This document shows, in pieces, positions 1 to 5,644 of a stretch of 8,756 bases of DNA. The stretch covers positions 1-8,756 of the forward strand of contig PLIQ01000535.1 of the NCBI GenBank assembly GCA_003140115.1. The letters run 5' to 3'. Under the pieces are notes generated by a model. The model saw only the letters and a program-made list of their open reading frames with translations, ran no database searches and had not been told where the DNA came from. Each line of letters starts with the position of its first letter. Within the stretch, counting starts at the first letter, position 1. A program made the position numbers and the translations under genes. Source of the stretch: Actinomycetota bacterium (GTDB taxonomy: Bacteria > Actinomycetota > Actinomycetes > Streptosporangiales > Streptosporangiaceae).

Positions 1-1
1 G

Positions 2-106
2 CAGTCGCGTTACAGCCTCTCTTTCTGGTACGACGTGACAGCGACGAGCATCCAGCCGCGGGATCGGCCGCGCAGCTCCCGGCGACCGACACGCCAGGGG
101 GGATAA
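2..106 (+). CDS. Possible 3' tail of an unidentified gene (partial)
   Basis: The second plus frame is open from the window edge to a TAA at 104-106 and encodes about 34 residues beginning QSRYSLSFWYDV and ending in an Arg/Pro-rich tail. Most of its third codon positions are G or C, as expected for coding DNA here, which the other two frames do not show as clearly. It would converge on the peroxidase gene. No family is recognisable from so short a tail. The rest of the stretch up to 154 shows no gene and no clear terminator hairpin. Confidence 0.25.
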   Translation, partial: QSRYSLSFWYDVTATSIQPRDRPRSSRRPTRQGG

Positions 107-154
107 CGAGACGCGTGAGGCGTAGGCCGCGTGGCGATGAGCCGCCAACGCGGG

Positions 155-661
155 CTAGCCGAGGAAGTAGCCGGCCGGGAGGCTGGCCTCGATGGCGACC
201 AGCACCTCGCTGGAGTCCGGGGTGGTGCGCGGGCGGAACCGCGCGGCCACCGTCCCGTCCGGCCGGACCAGGAACTTCTCGAAGTTCCACTGGATGTCCC
301 CGGCCTCGCCGTCCGCGTCCGGCGTCTGCGTGAGCGAAGCGTAGATGGGGTGCCGGCCGGGGCCGTTCACCTCGACCTTCTCGAACATCGGGAAGGTGAC
401 CCCGTAGGTCGCCGAGCAGAACTCGGCGATCTCCTCCGCGCTGCCGGGTTCCTGCCCGCCGAACTGGTTGCAGGGGAAGCCGACCACCGCGAGCCCGCGG
501 GAGGCGAACTGCTCGTGCAGCTTCTCCAGCGCCGTGTACTGCGGCGTGAGCCCGCACTTGGAGGCCACGTTAACGATCAGCAACGTCGACCCGGGGGCAG
601 CCGAGCCGAGCGAGGAGTCCTGCCCGGCCAGCGTCTTCACGGGGATGTCAAATATGGTCAC
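155..661 (-). CDS. Glutathione-peroxidase-like thiol peroxidase (probably thioredoxin-dependent)
   Basis: This 168-residue cytosolic peroxidase of the GPx family would reduce H2O2 or lipid hydroperoxides. It has the family signatures in order: NVASKCG with the peroxidatic Cys36, the FPCNQFG block with Cys64, the Gln70 region, and WNFEKF with Trp125-Asn126, which complete the Cys/Gln/Trp/Asn catalytic tetrad. It is a Cys enzyme, not a selenoprotein. Cys82 in FCSATYGVTFP sits where non-animal enzymes of the family carry the resolving Cys, so thioredoxin rather than glutathione is the likely reductant (inference). The length is normal. The start is a GTG at 661-659, only four bases after the Rieske oxygenase stop, so the two genes are almost certainly cotranscribed. 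The Shine-Dalgarno sequence is weak (AGCGGG directly before the GTG), so translation may depend on the upstream gene. No terminator is evident downstream. Confidence 0.93.
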   Translation of the reverse strand: MTIFDIPVKTLAGQDSSLGSAAPGSTLLIVNVASKCGLTPQYTALEKLHEQFASRGLAVVGFPCNQFGGQEPGSAEEIAEFCSATYGVTFPMFEKVEVNGPGRHPIYASLTQTPDADGEAGDIQWNFEKFLVRPDGTVAARFRPRTTPDSSEVLVAIEASLPAGYFLG

Positions 662-665
662 CCCG

Positions 666-1856
666 CTAAGCTACCGGCCCCCACGGGATCTGCCCGAGGT
701 AGCCCCGGGCGATGGTGGTGACGAACGAGTACACCGCGTCCTCGTCGGGTGCCAGCGGCCCCGGCGAGGCCTGCGGTGCGGACAGCCCTCGCTGGACCGA
801 CTCGCACGCGCCCCAGTCTTGCCGGTTGGTGATGTCCCAGAAGTCCACCGCGTAGTCCGGGTTGAAGCCGGGCCGGGCCACGGCCTCGGGGGCGAACGCC
901 CAGGTGCACTCGATCCGGGTCTTGTCCGCGGCCACCGGGGTCAACCGGTGCGTCATCACGTAGTCCGGATGCAGGCTGAGCAGGACGTTCGGCAGGATGT
1001 TGAGGTAGATGACGGTGCGCAGCCCCTGCCGGTCCAGGCCGCGGAGCGGGACCCCGCCACTCGAGCCGGATAGCGACATGGTGGCCATGCCATCCCGCAG
1101 GTCCATCCAGCCGCCTATCCAGGCGCCGTCGGCGGCGTAGTTCTCGCCGCTCTTGGGCGGGCTGACCCGGCACAGCTCGGGGTGGATGGACGGGCAGTGG
1201 TAGCACTCGTGGTAGTTCTCGGTCAGGATCTTCCAGTTGGCCGCGGCGTCGTAGCTGTGCCGTCCGGCCGTCACCAGCCGCTCCGGCTCGTACGGCGCGA
1301 CGATCTCGTCGAGCTTGACCAGCGCTTCGGGCAGCGAGCCGGCCAGGCCGCCCGAGGTGTCGACGAACACCAGGCCGTGCCACTCGGTCACCGGCAGCCG
1401 CGCCAGGCCCCACGACCCGAAGTCGAAGCCACGTACCTTCTTGAAGTTCCCCGCGGCGCGCAGCTCGCCGGCCAGGGTGTACGTCCAGGCGTGGTACGGG
1501 CAGATAATCGCCCGGGCCTGCGCGCCCTCGCCGCAGGGCAGCAGCTCGTGCCCGCGGTGGCGGCAGGTGTTCGCGAACGCCCGCAGTGCGCCGTCCTCAC
1601 CCCGGACCAGCAGCACGCCGCCGGTCCCGGTCGCCTCGGCCCGTTGATCGCCCGGTTCCGGTAGCTGTTCGCCGCGCGCGACGCATATCCAGCCGCCGCC
1701 GAAGAAGTGCCGCTGCTCCCACTCGAACACCGCCGGGTCCACGTACGCGGCCCGCGGCAGCATCCGGCTCTCGCCGAACGGCCGTAGCGCTTCCGCCAGC
1801 CCGGCCCGGTCGAGCGGAGCCGGGTCACGCCGGTAACCATCATCTTGACTGACCAT
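666..1856 (-). CDS. Rieske [2Fe-2S] non-heme iron oxygenase, alpha subunit (GbcA/CntA/Stc2-like)
   Basis: This 396-residue oxygenase component should hydroxylate or demethylate a small substrate using electrons from a separate reductase. The Rieske cluster motif is C98-R-H100 and C119-P-Y-H122. The mononuclear iron site is in NWKILTENYHECYHCPSIHP: His220 and His225 are ligands, Glu217 takes the bridging position between the centres, and Asp347 in NRQDW is the probable third ligand. Glu instead of Asp at the bridge, with the ENYxECYHCxxxHP block, is typical of enzymes acting on quaternary or methylated amines such as glycine betaine, carnitine and stachydrine. The exact substrate cannot be told, and no ferredoxin reductase is nearby. 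The reading frame is open upstream to 2006, but those 50 residues look non-coding. ATG 1856-1854 is chosen because the family N-terminus begins there and a promoter fits it exactly. The gene is first in an operon with the peroxidase. Confidence 0.93.
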   Translation of the reverse strand: MVSQDDGYRRDPAPLDRAGLAEALRPFGESRMLPRAAYVDPAVFEWEQRHFFGGGWICVARGEQLPEPGDQRAEATGTGGVLLVRGEDGALRAFANTCRHRGHELLPCGEGAQARAIICPYHAWTYTLAGELRAAGNFKKVRGFDFGSWGLARLPVTEWHGLVFVDTSGGLAGSLPEALVKLDEIVAPYEPERLVTAGRHSYDAAANWKILTENYHECYHCPSIHPELCRVSPPKSGENYAADGAWIGGWMDLRDGMATMSLSGSSGGVPLRGLDRQGLRTVIYLNILPNVLLSLHPDYVMTHRLTPVAADKTRIECTWAFAPEAVARPGFNPDYAVDFWDITNRQDWGACESVQRGLSAPQASPGPLAPDEDAVYSFVTTIARGYLGQIPWGPVA

Positions 1857-1866
1857 ACAGTCAAGA
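1843..1866. promoter_or_regulatory. Perfect 9-6-9 palindromic operator over the Rieske gene start
   Basis: TCTTGACTG (1843-1851) and CAGTCAAGA (1858-1866) are exact reverse complements separated by six bases. The palindrome covers the last four bases of the -10 box, the presumed transcription start and the first codons of the Rieske gene. A bound dimer would block RNA polymerase directly, so a repressor site is the natural reading. A shorter TGAC-N6-GTCA palindrome is nested inside because GTCA is repeated. The pattern suits a dimeric TetR- or GntR-type repressor, but no such regulator gene lies in the window. Confidence 0.75.
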
Positions 1867-1892
1867 CTAAGCCGCCCGCCGAACCCTGTCCA
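1856..1892 (-). promoter_or_regulatory. Leaderless promoter of the Rieske-peroxidase operon
   Basis: On the minus strand, TGGACA (1892-1887) resembles a -35 box. After an 18-base spacer comes TAGTCT (1868-1863), a TAnnnT -10 box. Six bases separate it from ATG 1856, so transcription would start at the A of the start codon and the mRNA would be leaderless. No Shine-Dalgarno sequence precedes this ATG, which agrees. The operator palindrome overlaps the -10 box. Confidence 0.6.
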
Positions 1893-1972
1893 GCCGCCCG
1901 AACGCGTCGCCCGAACGCGCCGCGTCGGGGTGCCTTCGGCGCGGGGGAACTGCAGCGACTCGATCGCTGAGC

Positions 1973-2002
1973 TTGCGGTCTCACTGCCGCGATGCCGATA
2001 CT
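1973..2002 (+). promoter_or_regulatory. Leaderless promoter of the DUF2237 operon
   Basis: TTGCGG (1973-1978), an 18-base spacer and GATACT (1997-2002) make a good vegetative-type promoter. The -10 box ends six bases before ATG 2009, so a leaderless transcript is predicted. This supports ATG 2009 over the in-frame TTG at 1973, which would lie in the -35 box. The rest of the 152-base gap between the two divergent starts shows nothing else recognisable. Confidence 0.55.
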
Positions 2003-2008
2003 GCAAAC

Positions 2009-2401
2009 ATGGGCGACCGAAATGTGCTCGGCGGAGAGTTGGAGCCGTGTGGAACCGATCCTCTTACCGGGTTCTACCGGGATGGGTGCTGCACGACCGG
2101 ACCCGAGGACCTGGGCAGCCACACGATCTGCGCGGTGGTGACCGGTGAGTTCCTCGCGCATCAGCGCGGCATCGGCAATGACCTGTCCACGCCGATGCCA
2201 CAGTTCAGCTTCCCCGGTCTGGTACCGGGAGACAGGTGGTGCGTGACCGCGGCGAACTGGCTGCGCGCCCACCGCGACGGCGCCGCGGCCCCCGTGGTCC
2301 TGGCCTCGACCCACGAGCGCGCGCTGGAGATCGTCCCGCTGGACGTGCTCAGGCGGTACTCGGTCGACGTCCCCACCGACGCCGGCGCGTTCGAGGAATA
2401 A
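2009..2401 (+). CDS. DUF2237 family protein
   Basis: This 130-residue protein matches the DUF2237 family (small bacterial proteins of unknown function) almost end to end. The N-terminal NVLGGELEPCGTDPLTGFYR is followed by DGCCTTGPEDLGSHTICA, LSTPMPQFSFPGL, GDRWCVTAANW and a C-terminal segment ending LDVLRRYSVDVP. Five cysteines (14, 27, 28, 41, 78) lie in or next to conserved motifs, which hints at metal binding or redox chemistry, but no activity is established. There is no signal peptide or membrane segment. ATG 2009 is preferred because the family starts just before NVLGG and a leaderless promoter fits it. The stop is 17 bases before the next ATG, so the two genes form an operon. Confidence 0.88.
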   Translation: MGDRNVLGGELEPCGTDPLTGFYRDGCCTTGPEDLGSHTICAVVTGEFLAHQRGIGNDLSTPMPQFSFPGLVPGDRWCVTAANWLRAHRDGAAAPVVLASTHERALEIVPLDVLRRYSVDVPTDAGAFEE

Positions 2402-2403
2402 CC

Positions 2404-2409
2404 AGGAGG
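2404..2409 (+). promoter_or_regulatory. Strong Shine-Dalgarno site (AGGAGG)
   Basis: A canonical AGGAGG lies nine bases before ATG 2419. It decides the start of the 210-residue protein against the in-frame upstream codon at 2236, which lies inside the DUF2237 gene. It contrasts with the genes here that have no Shine-Dalgarno sequence. Confidence 0.85.
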
Positions 2410-2418
2410 CGCGCGCCG

Positions 2419-3051
2419 ATGAGCAGCACCGGCAAGATCAGCGTCGGCATGCCCACGCGGCTCCGGTCCTTTGATCCCGTCCGGCTCGCCGACCTGGAGT
2501 ACCGGGCCTGGGTCGGGTACTACCTGCGTCAGTGGCCCCGGGTGCTGATCGCCGCGGTCGGCCTGGTCCGGGTCGGCTTCGGCATGGACTGGTACCGCAC
2601 CCTGCACGGCGCCTGGCTGGTGCTGCGCGCCAACCAGCTGTGGGCCCCGTACCCCGACAACCACCCCAAGCGAGCCCAGGCCTGCATGCGGCGGTTCTAC
2701 GCCCTGGTCAGGCTGACCTACGGCGAGCCCGCCAACCCGGCCAAGGCCGCCGAGCTCGAGGTCGACTGGTGGCGGGTGCACCGGGAGGGCCAGCACCGGG
2801 CCGGGCCGCACGTGACCGACGACGCGGAGCCCGCCGAGGAACTGGTGGAGTCGCTGGTCCGCCTGTACTGCTACCTCTACGGCGAGCCCGAGGCCGTGCT
2901 CCGCCCGGCCGCGGCATACCGGGCCCGGGCCATGGACCTGTCCGATCAGTGGGTCCGGGAGGGTTGCCTGCCGGACAGCCGGCTGCTCGCGCTGGAGCAC
3001 GCGGCGCTGGTCCGTTCCTACGCCGCCCTGCTCGCCGCCGTCCACCACTAG
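2419..3051 (+). CDS. Unrecognised 210-residue protein, second gene of the DUF2237 operon
   Basis: I do not recognise this family. It is mostly helical and rich in Arg, Tyr and Trp. Residues 31-56 (from WVGYYLRQWPRV to GFGM) are hydrophobic but broken by four arginines, so they suggest an amphipathic or surface helix rather than a membrane span. A loop YPDNHP (78-83) precedes an Arg/Tyr helix. An acidic-aromatic segment ELEVDWWRVHR (112-122) and a helix LVRLYCYLYG (146-155) follow. The C-terminus (188-210) is a leucine/alanine helix ending in His-His. There is no signal peptide. Base composition and codon use are typical of the neighbours, and the gene has an excellent Shine-Dalgarno site, so it is real. 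Being 17 bases behind DUF2237 suggests a shared role, but none can be named. Confidence 0.85.
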   Translation: MSSTGKISVGMPTRLRSFDPVRLADLEYRAWVGYYLRQWPRVLIAAVGLVRVGFGMDWYRTLHGAWLVLRANQLWAPYPDNHPKRAQACMRRFYALVRLTYGEPANPAKAAELEVDWWRVHREGQHRAGPHVTDDAEPAEELVESLVRLYCYLYGEPEAVLRPAAAYRARAMDLSDQWVREGCLPDSRLLALEHAALVRSYAALLAAVHH

Positions 3052-3062
3052 GCCAGAATCCG

Positions 3063-3068
3063 TAGGAT
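3063..3068 (+). promoter_or_regulatory. Probable -10 box of a leaderless DUF1707 transcript
   Basis: TAGGAT fits the TAnnnT consensus and ends six bases before ATG 3075, the same geometry as the other leaderless starts here. No convincing -35 box is seen at 17-18 bases upstream. The overlapping TAGGA could instead act as a weak Shine-Dalgarno site, in which case the gene would simply be third in the operon. Confidence 0.45.
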
Positions 3069-3074
3069 CGCCGT

Positions 3075-3671
3075 ATGACCGACGCGTATCGGCCGGGACC
3101 GAGGCCGAGCGACCTCTCGGCGCAGCGGGCGGCTGATGTGGACCGGGACGCCGTGGCTGAGCGGCTGCGGGTCGCGGCCAGCGAGGGCCGGCTCGAGCCC
3201 TGGGAGCTGGATGACCGGCTCGGCCGGGCCTACGCCGCCAAGACGTACGGTGACCTGGAGACGCTCATCGCGGACCTGCCCGCCCTGCCGCCCTTCGTCT
3301 CCTACCCGGGTATCGCCGTCGACCCGGGCACGCTGGTCCTGCGGACCACCACGTCCAACATCAAGCAGGCCGGCCGCTGGATCGTCCCGCGGCGGATCAC
3401 CGCCGAGTCCACCACCGGGTGGATCACGATCGACTTCACCCAGGCCCACTGCGCCTATCGTGAGGTCACCGTCGAGGTGATCACCCGGACCGGCTGGATC
3501 CAGCTAATCCTGCCCGACGGGTGGGCGGCTCGCGTCGGCCCGCTGAGCACCTACACCGGGCACATCAGCAACCGGGCGGCCGAGATGGCGGACCCGGGCG
3601 CCCCGACGGTGATCCTGACCGGCCACCCGCTGTTCGGCTACATCAAGATCAGGCAGCGCCGTAGGCGCTAG
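3075..3671 (+). CDS. DUF1707 domain protein with C-terminal LiaF-like beta domain
   Basis: This 198-residue protein has an N-terminal DUF1707 domain at about residues 24-69, recognisable by RDAVAERLRVAASEGRL, the EL-DDRLGRAYAAKTYGDLETL core and the closing DLP. DUF1707 is common in actinobacteria, and its biochemical role is unknown. Residues 85-195 form a beta-rich region (TLVLRTTTSNIKQAGRW, WITIDFTQAHCAYREV, WIQLILPDGW and the GYIKIR end) like the C-terminal domain of cell-envelope-stress proteins of the LiaF/DUF2154 type. That would suggest envelope sensing, by inference only. Many DUF1707 proteins carry membrane helices, but none is visible here, so it is probably cytosolic or peripheral. 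It ends with a basic RQRRRR tail. It starts 23 bases after the previous gene and converges on the exporter gene, leaving a 24-base gap. Confidence 0.87.
   Translation: MTDAYRPGPRPSDLSAQRAADVDRDAVAERLRVAASEGRLEPWELDDRLGRAYAAKTYGDLETLIADLPALPPFVSYPGIAVDPGTLVLRTTTSNIKQAGRWIVPRRITAESTTGWITIDFTQAHCAYREVTVEVITRTGWIQLILPDGWAARVGPLSTYTGHISNRAAEMADPGAPTVILTGHPLFGYIKIRQRRRR
3656..3668 (+). terminator. Small hairpin at the end of the DUF1707 gene
   Basis: GCGCC-GTA-GGCGC is a perfect five-base stem with a three-base loop at the very end of the coding sequence, between two convergent genes. No T tract follows, so it is at best a weak or actinobacterial-style terminator and may be chance in Arg-rich codons. 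Confidence 0.2.
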
Positions 3672-3695
3672 AGCCCGACATCCAGCGCATCGTGC

Positions 3696-4946
3696 TCAGC
3701 CGGGCGGATCTGGCATCTTGAACCTGGGCACCGCCGAGGGCAGCAGGAGCAGCGCCGCGGCCACCCCGCCGGCGGTGGCGATCCACAGCGCCGGGCGGAT
3801 GCCCAGGGTCGTGCCCAGCAGGCCGCCCACGAGCGCGCCGAGCGGGCGCGTGCCGTAGTTGACGGCCTGGAACGCCCCGGTGACCCGCGACCGGAGCGCG
3901 TCGGGGATCACCGCGGCGAAGATCGCCCCGATGCTGATATCCAGCATCATCACCCCGAACCCGCTCGCGAACTCCGCCGTGAACAACAGCTCAAGGACCA
4001 GCGGCGAGCGGGCCAGCGGTACCAGCATCAGCGGCGCGGTGAAGACCAGGCAGCCCGCCACGTACGCCCAGCCGATGCCGATCCGGGCCGCGATCCGCCT
4101 GGTCACCAGCGCGCCGATCACCCCGCCGATGGCGCCCCCGCCGAGGACAAGCCCGAGCACACCGGGGCGGACGTGCAGCACGCGGATCGCGTAGAGCATG
4201 AAGAGCGCGCCGAACATCAGGTTGAAGAAGTTGATCGTCGCGACCCCGATCAGCGACGCGCGCACGATGGGCGACCGGACAGTGAACCGGAGCCCGGCGG
4301 TGACCGCCCCCTTGCTGTCGTCGGCCGGCGGCTCGGCAGGCCGGATCCGGCGCAGGAAGAACGCCGAGCCAAGGAAGGACAGCGCGTCCGCGATGACGGC
4401 GAACGGCGCCGTGAACACCTGCACGAGCAGGCCGCCGACGCTCGGGCCGGCCATGAATGACAGCGCGCGGCTGCCGAAGATCAGCGACTGCCCGTCCACG
4501 TACCGGTCCTCCGCGACGATCGACACGAACAGCGTCGCGTCGGACACATTGAACAGGATGCTCAGCGTCCCGGCGGCGAACGTGACCAGGTACAGCTGCG
4601 TCAGCGTCAGCACGTGCAGTGCGTAGCAGACCGGGACGGTGGCGAGCAGCGCGGCCCGGCCCAGGTCCGCGCCGATCATCGTCCGGCGTCGTCGGCCGTG
4701 CCGGTCGACCCATGCCCCCGCGTGCAGCCCGAACAGCAGGCTGGGCAGCCATTCCAGCGCGACCAGGTACCCCATCTCGGCGGCCTGCGCGTGCAGCACG
4801 ATGACCGCCGCGAGCGGCAGCGCGATCCCGGAGATCTGGTCGCCGAACATCGAGATCGTCGACGCGCCCCAGTACCGCCGGAACACCCGGTCCCGCAGCA
4901 GCGGCGGGACCAGCGTGCGGCGCGGTGCCTGCGCCGGGGCGCTCAT
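3696..4946 (-). CDS. MFS_3 family exporter
   Basis: This 416-residue integral membrane transporter belongs to the EntS-like MFS_3 branch of the major facilitator superfamily, proton-driven exporters of drugs, siderophores or other small molecules. The first helix carries FGDQISGIALPL (34-45). The loop between helices 2 and 3 has the antiporter motif A as GAWVDRHGRRR (77-87). A central cytoplasmic linker with charged residues (199-222) splits the two six-helix halves. Further hydrophobic segments follow, for example at 232-256, 261-282, 293-311, 317-350 and 366-405. Its ATG overlaps the TGA of the ArsR-type regulator gene (ATGA), so translation is coupled and both share the operator-controlled promoter upstream. 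The pairing suggests that the substrate, or a related signal, releases the repressor. The substrate cannot be inferred. The protein looks full length. Confidence 0.93.
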   Translation of the reverse strand: MSAPAQAPRRTLVPPLLRDRVFRRYWGASTISMFGDQISGIALPLAAVIVLHAQAAEMGYLVALEWLPSLLFGLHAGAWVDRHGRRRRTMIGADLGRAALLATVPVCYALHVLTLTQLYLVTFAAGTLSILFNVSDATLFVSIVAEDRYVDGQSLIFGSRALSFMAGPSVGGLLVQVFTAPFAVIADALSFLGSAFFLRRIRPAEPPADDSKGAVTAGLRFTVRSPIVRASLIGVATINFFNLMFGALFMLYAIRVLHVRPGVLGLVLGGGAIGGVIGALVTRRIAARIGIGWAYVAGCLVFTAPLMLVPLARSPLVLELLFTAEFASGFGVMMLDISIGAIFAAVIPDALRSRVTGAFQAVNYGTRPLGALVGGLLGTTLGIRPALWIATAGGVAAALLLLPSAVPRFKMPDPPG

Positions 4947-5575
4947 CCTGCACCCGCAGCGTCTTTGTTGACCAGTTCACCTGGGAACGCCAGGTGCAGG
5001 TAGGTGACCAGGCGGGATTCCGGCGGCCGCAGCCCGGGGCTTACCGTGCGGTCCAGGTACGGGTCGAGGAGCGCCTTCACCTGGCGTCCGAGCGCGGCCA
5101 GCTCGTCCGCGGTGAGGTAGACCAGCCAGTCGCCGAACTGAGCCGCCTCCTGCCACTCCGGCGGCTCGCCCGGCACGGCGTCCAGCCAGCGCAGCACGTG
5201 CTCGAAGTAGCGTTCCGCGAGCGCGGACCCGACCAGCCCGGCCGCGGCGGCGAGCTCGGGGCTGTCGATCACCGCGGGCAGGTTGGTGAACATCGCGGTG
5301 GCCCGCCACGGCTTCTCCCGGCCCGTCCCGCCGCCCGCCTCCTCGACCAGCCCGTACTTGGCCAGTTGCCGGAGGTGGAACGAGCAGGTCCCGGAGGATT
5401 CGCCGAGTAGCTCGCCGGCCCGGGTCGCGGTCAGCGGCCCTTCGGTGCGAAGCAGCGCGACCAGCTTCAGCCGGACCGGGTGCGCGTACGCGCGCAGCGC
5501 CCGCGGATCGGTCAGCCGGGTGACGCTCCGGCCCGTGGCCTCGCTCTGTTCGTCGGCCGTGCCCTCTGTCTCCAT
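4943..5575 (-). CDS. ArsR-type winged-helix transcriptional regulator
   Basis: This 210-residue regulator has a winged helix-turn-helix of the ArsR/HTH_20 type at about residues 20-95: [22 protein letters not shown], then [11 protein letters not shown] and the recognition helix region [21 protein letters not shown], with the wing at [13 protein letters not shown]. The C-terminal half (100-200) is helical, with aromatic and acidic residues, and probably forms the dimer and ligand-binding part. It has no ArsR-type metal-binding CxC motif, so an organic ligand or protein signal is more likely than a metal. It is first in an operon with the MFS exporter. ATG 5575 is chosen because a leaderless promoter fits it and no Shine-Dalgarno sequence is present. 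Tandem palindromes over that promoter point to negative autoregulation. Confidence 0.92.
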   Translation of the reverse strand: METEGTADEQSEATGRSVTRLTDPRALRAYAHPVRLKLVALLRTEGPLTATRAGELLGESSGTCSFHLRQLAKYGLVEEAGGGTGREKPWRATAMFTNLPAVIDSPELAAAAGLVGSALAERYFEHVLRWLDAVPGEPPEWQEAAQFGDWLVYLTADELAALGRQVKALLDPYLDRTVSPGLRPPESRLVTYLHLAFPGELVNKDAAGAG

Positions 5576-5610
5576 AATGCAAAGCTATCTTTGCAAAGGT
5601 ATCTTGGCAA
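5576..5610 (-). promoter_or_regulatory. Leaderless promoter of the ArsR-MFS operon
   Basis: On the minus strand, TTGCCA (5610-5605), a 17-base spacer and TAGCTT (5587-5582) form a -35/-10 pair. The -10 box ends six bases before ATG 5575, predicting a leaderless mRNA. Both boxes lie inside the tandem operators, so repressor binding would exclude RNA polymerase. Confidence 0.6.
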
Positions 5611-5611
5611 G
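5578..5611. promoter_or_regulatory. Tandem overlapping palindromic operators of the ArsR-MFS operon
   Basis: TGCAAAG-CTAT-CTTTGCA (5578-5595) is a perfect 7-4-7 palindrome. TTGCAAAG-GTAT-CTTGGCAA (5591-5610) is a second one with a single arm mismatch. They overlap, share the palindrome CTTTGCAAAG (5589-5598), and their centres are 14 bases apart. Put differently, a 14-base unit of the form CAAAG-STAT-CTTKG is repeated twice. The array covers the whole core promoter of the regulator gene and sits between the two divergent genes, so it is the likely ArsR-type binding region and could also control the monooxygenase. Confidence 0.72.
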
Positions 5612-5644
5612 ACCTCATATCGAACGGCCACTCTGCGTGCCCCG

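Noticed and set aside
1..154. tRNA or small RNA at the left edge
   Set aside because: No cloverleaf, T-loop motif or strong hairpin could be found.
131..721. Open plus-strand frame of 196 residues opposite the peroxidase
   Set aside because: It is Arg/Gly/Pro-rich with no family features and lies antisense to a clearly recognised GPx gene; it is a shadow of GC-rich codons.
1857..2006. N-terminal 50-residue extension of the Rieske oxygenase
   Set aside because: The residues are low-complexity Arg/Ser-rich with no family match, and the stretch contains the promoter and operator; ATG 1856 is better.
2161..3048. Minus-strand 295-residue frame opposite the DUF2237 and 210-residue genes
   Set aside because: It is antisense to genes with good start signals and its sequence is Val/Gly/Gln-rich without motifs.
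3991..4980. Second long minus-strand frame inside the exporter gene
   Set aside because: It is Arg/Ala-rich without membrane segments and is a frame-shifted shadow of the MFS gene.
5480..5644. Upstream extension of the monooxygenase frame
   Set aside because: It would overlap the ArsR-type gene antisense and run through the operators; the residues do not match the family N-terminus.
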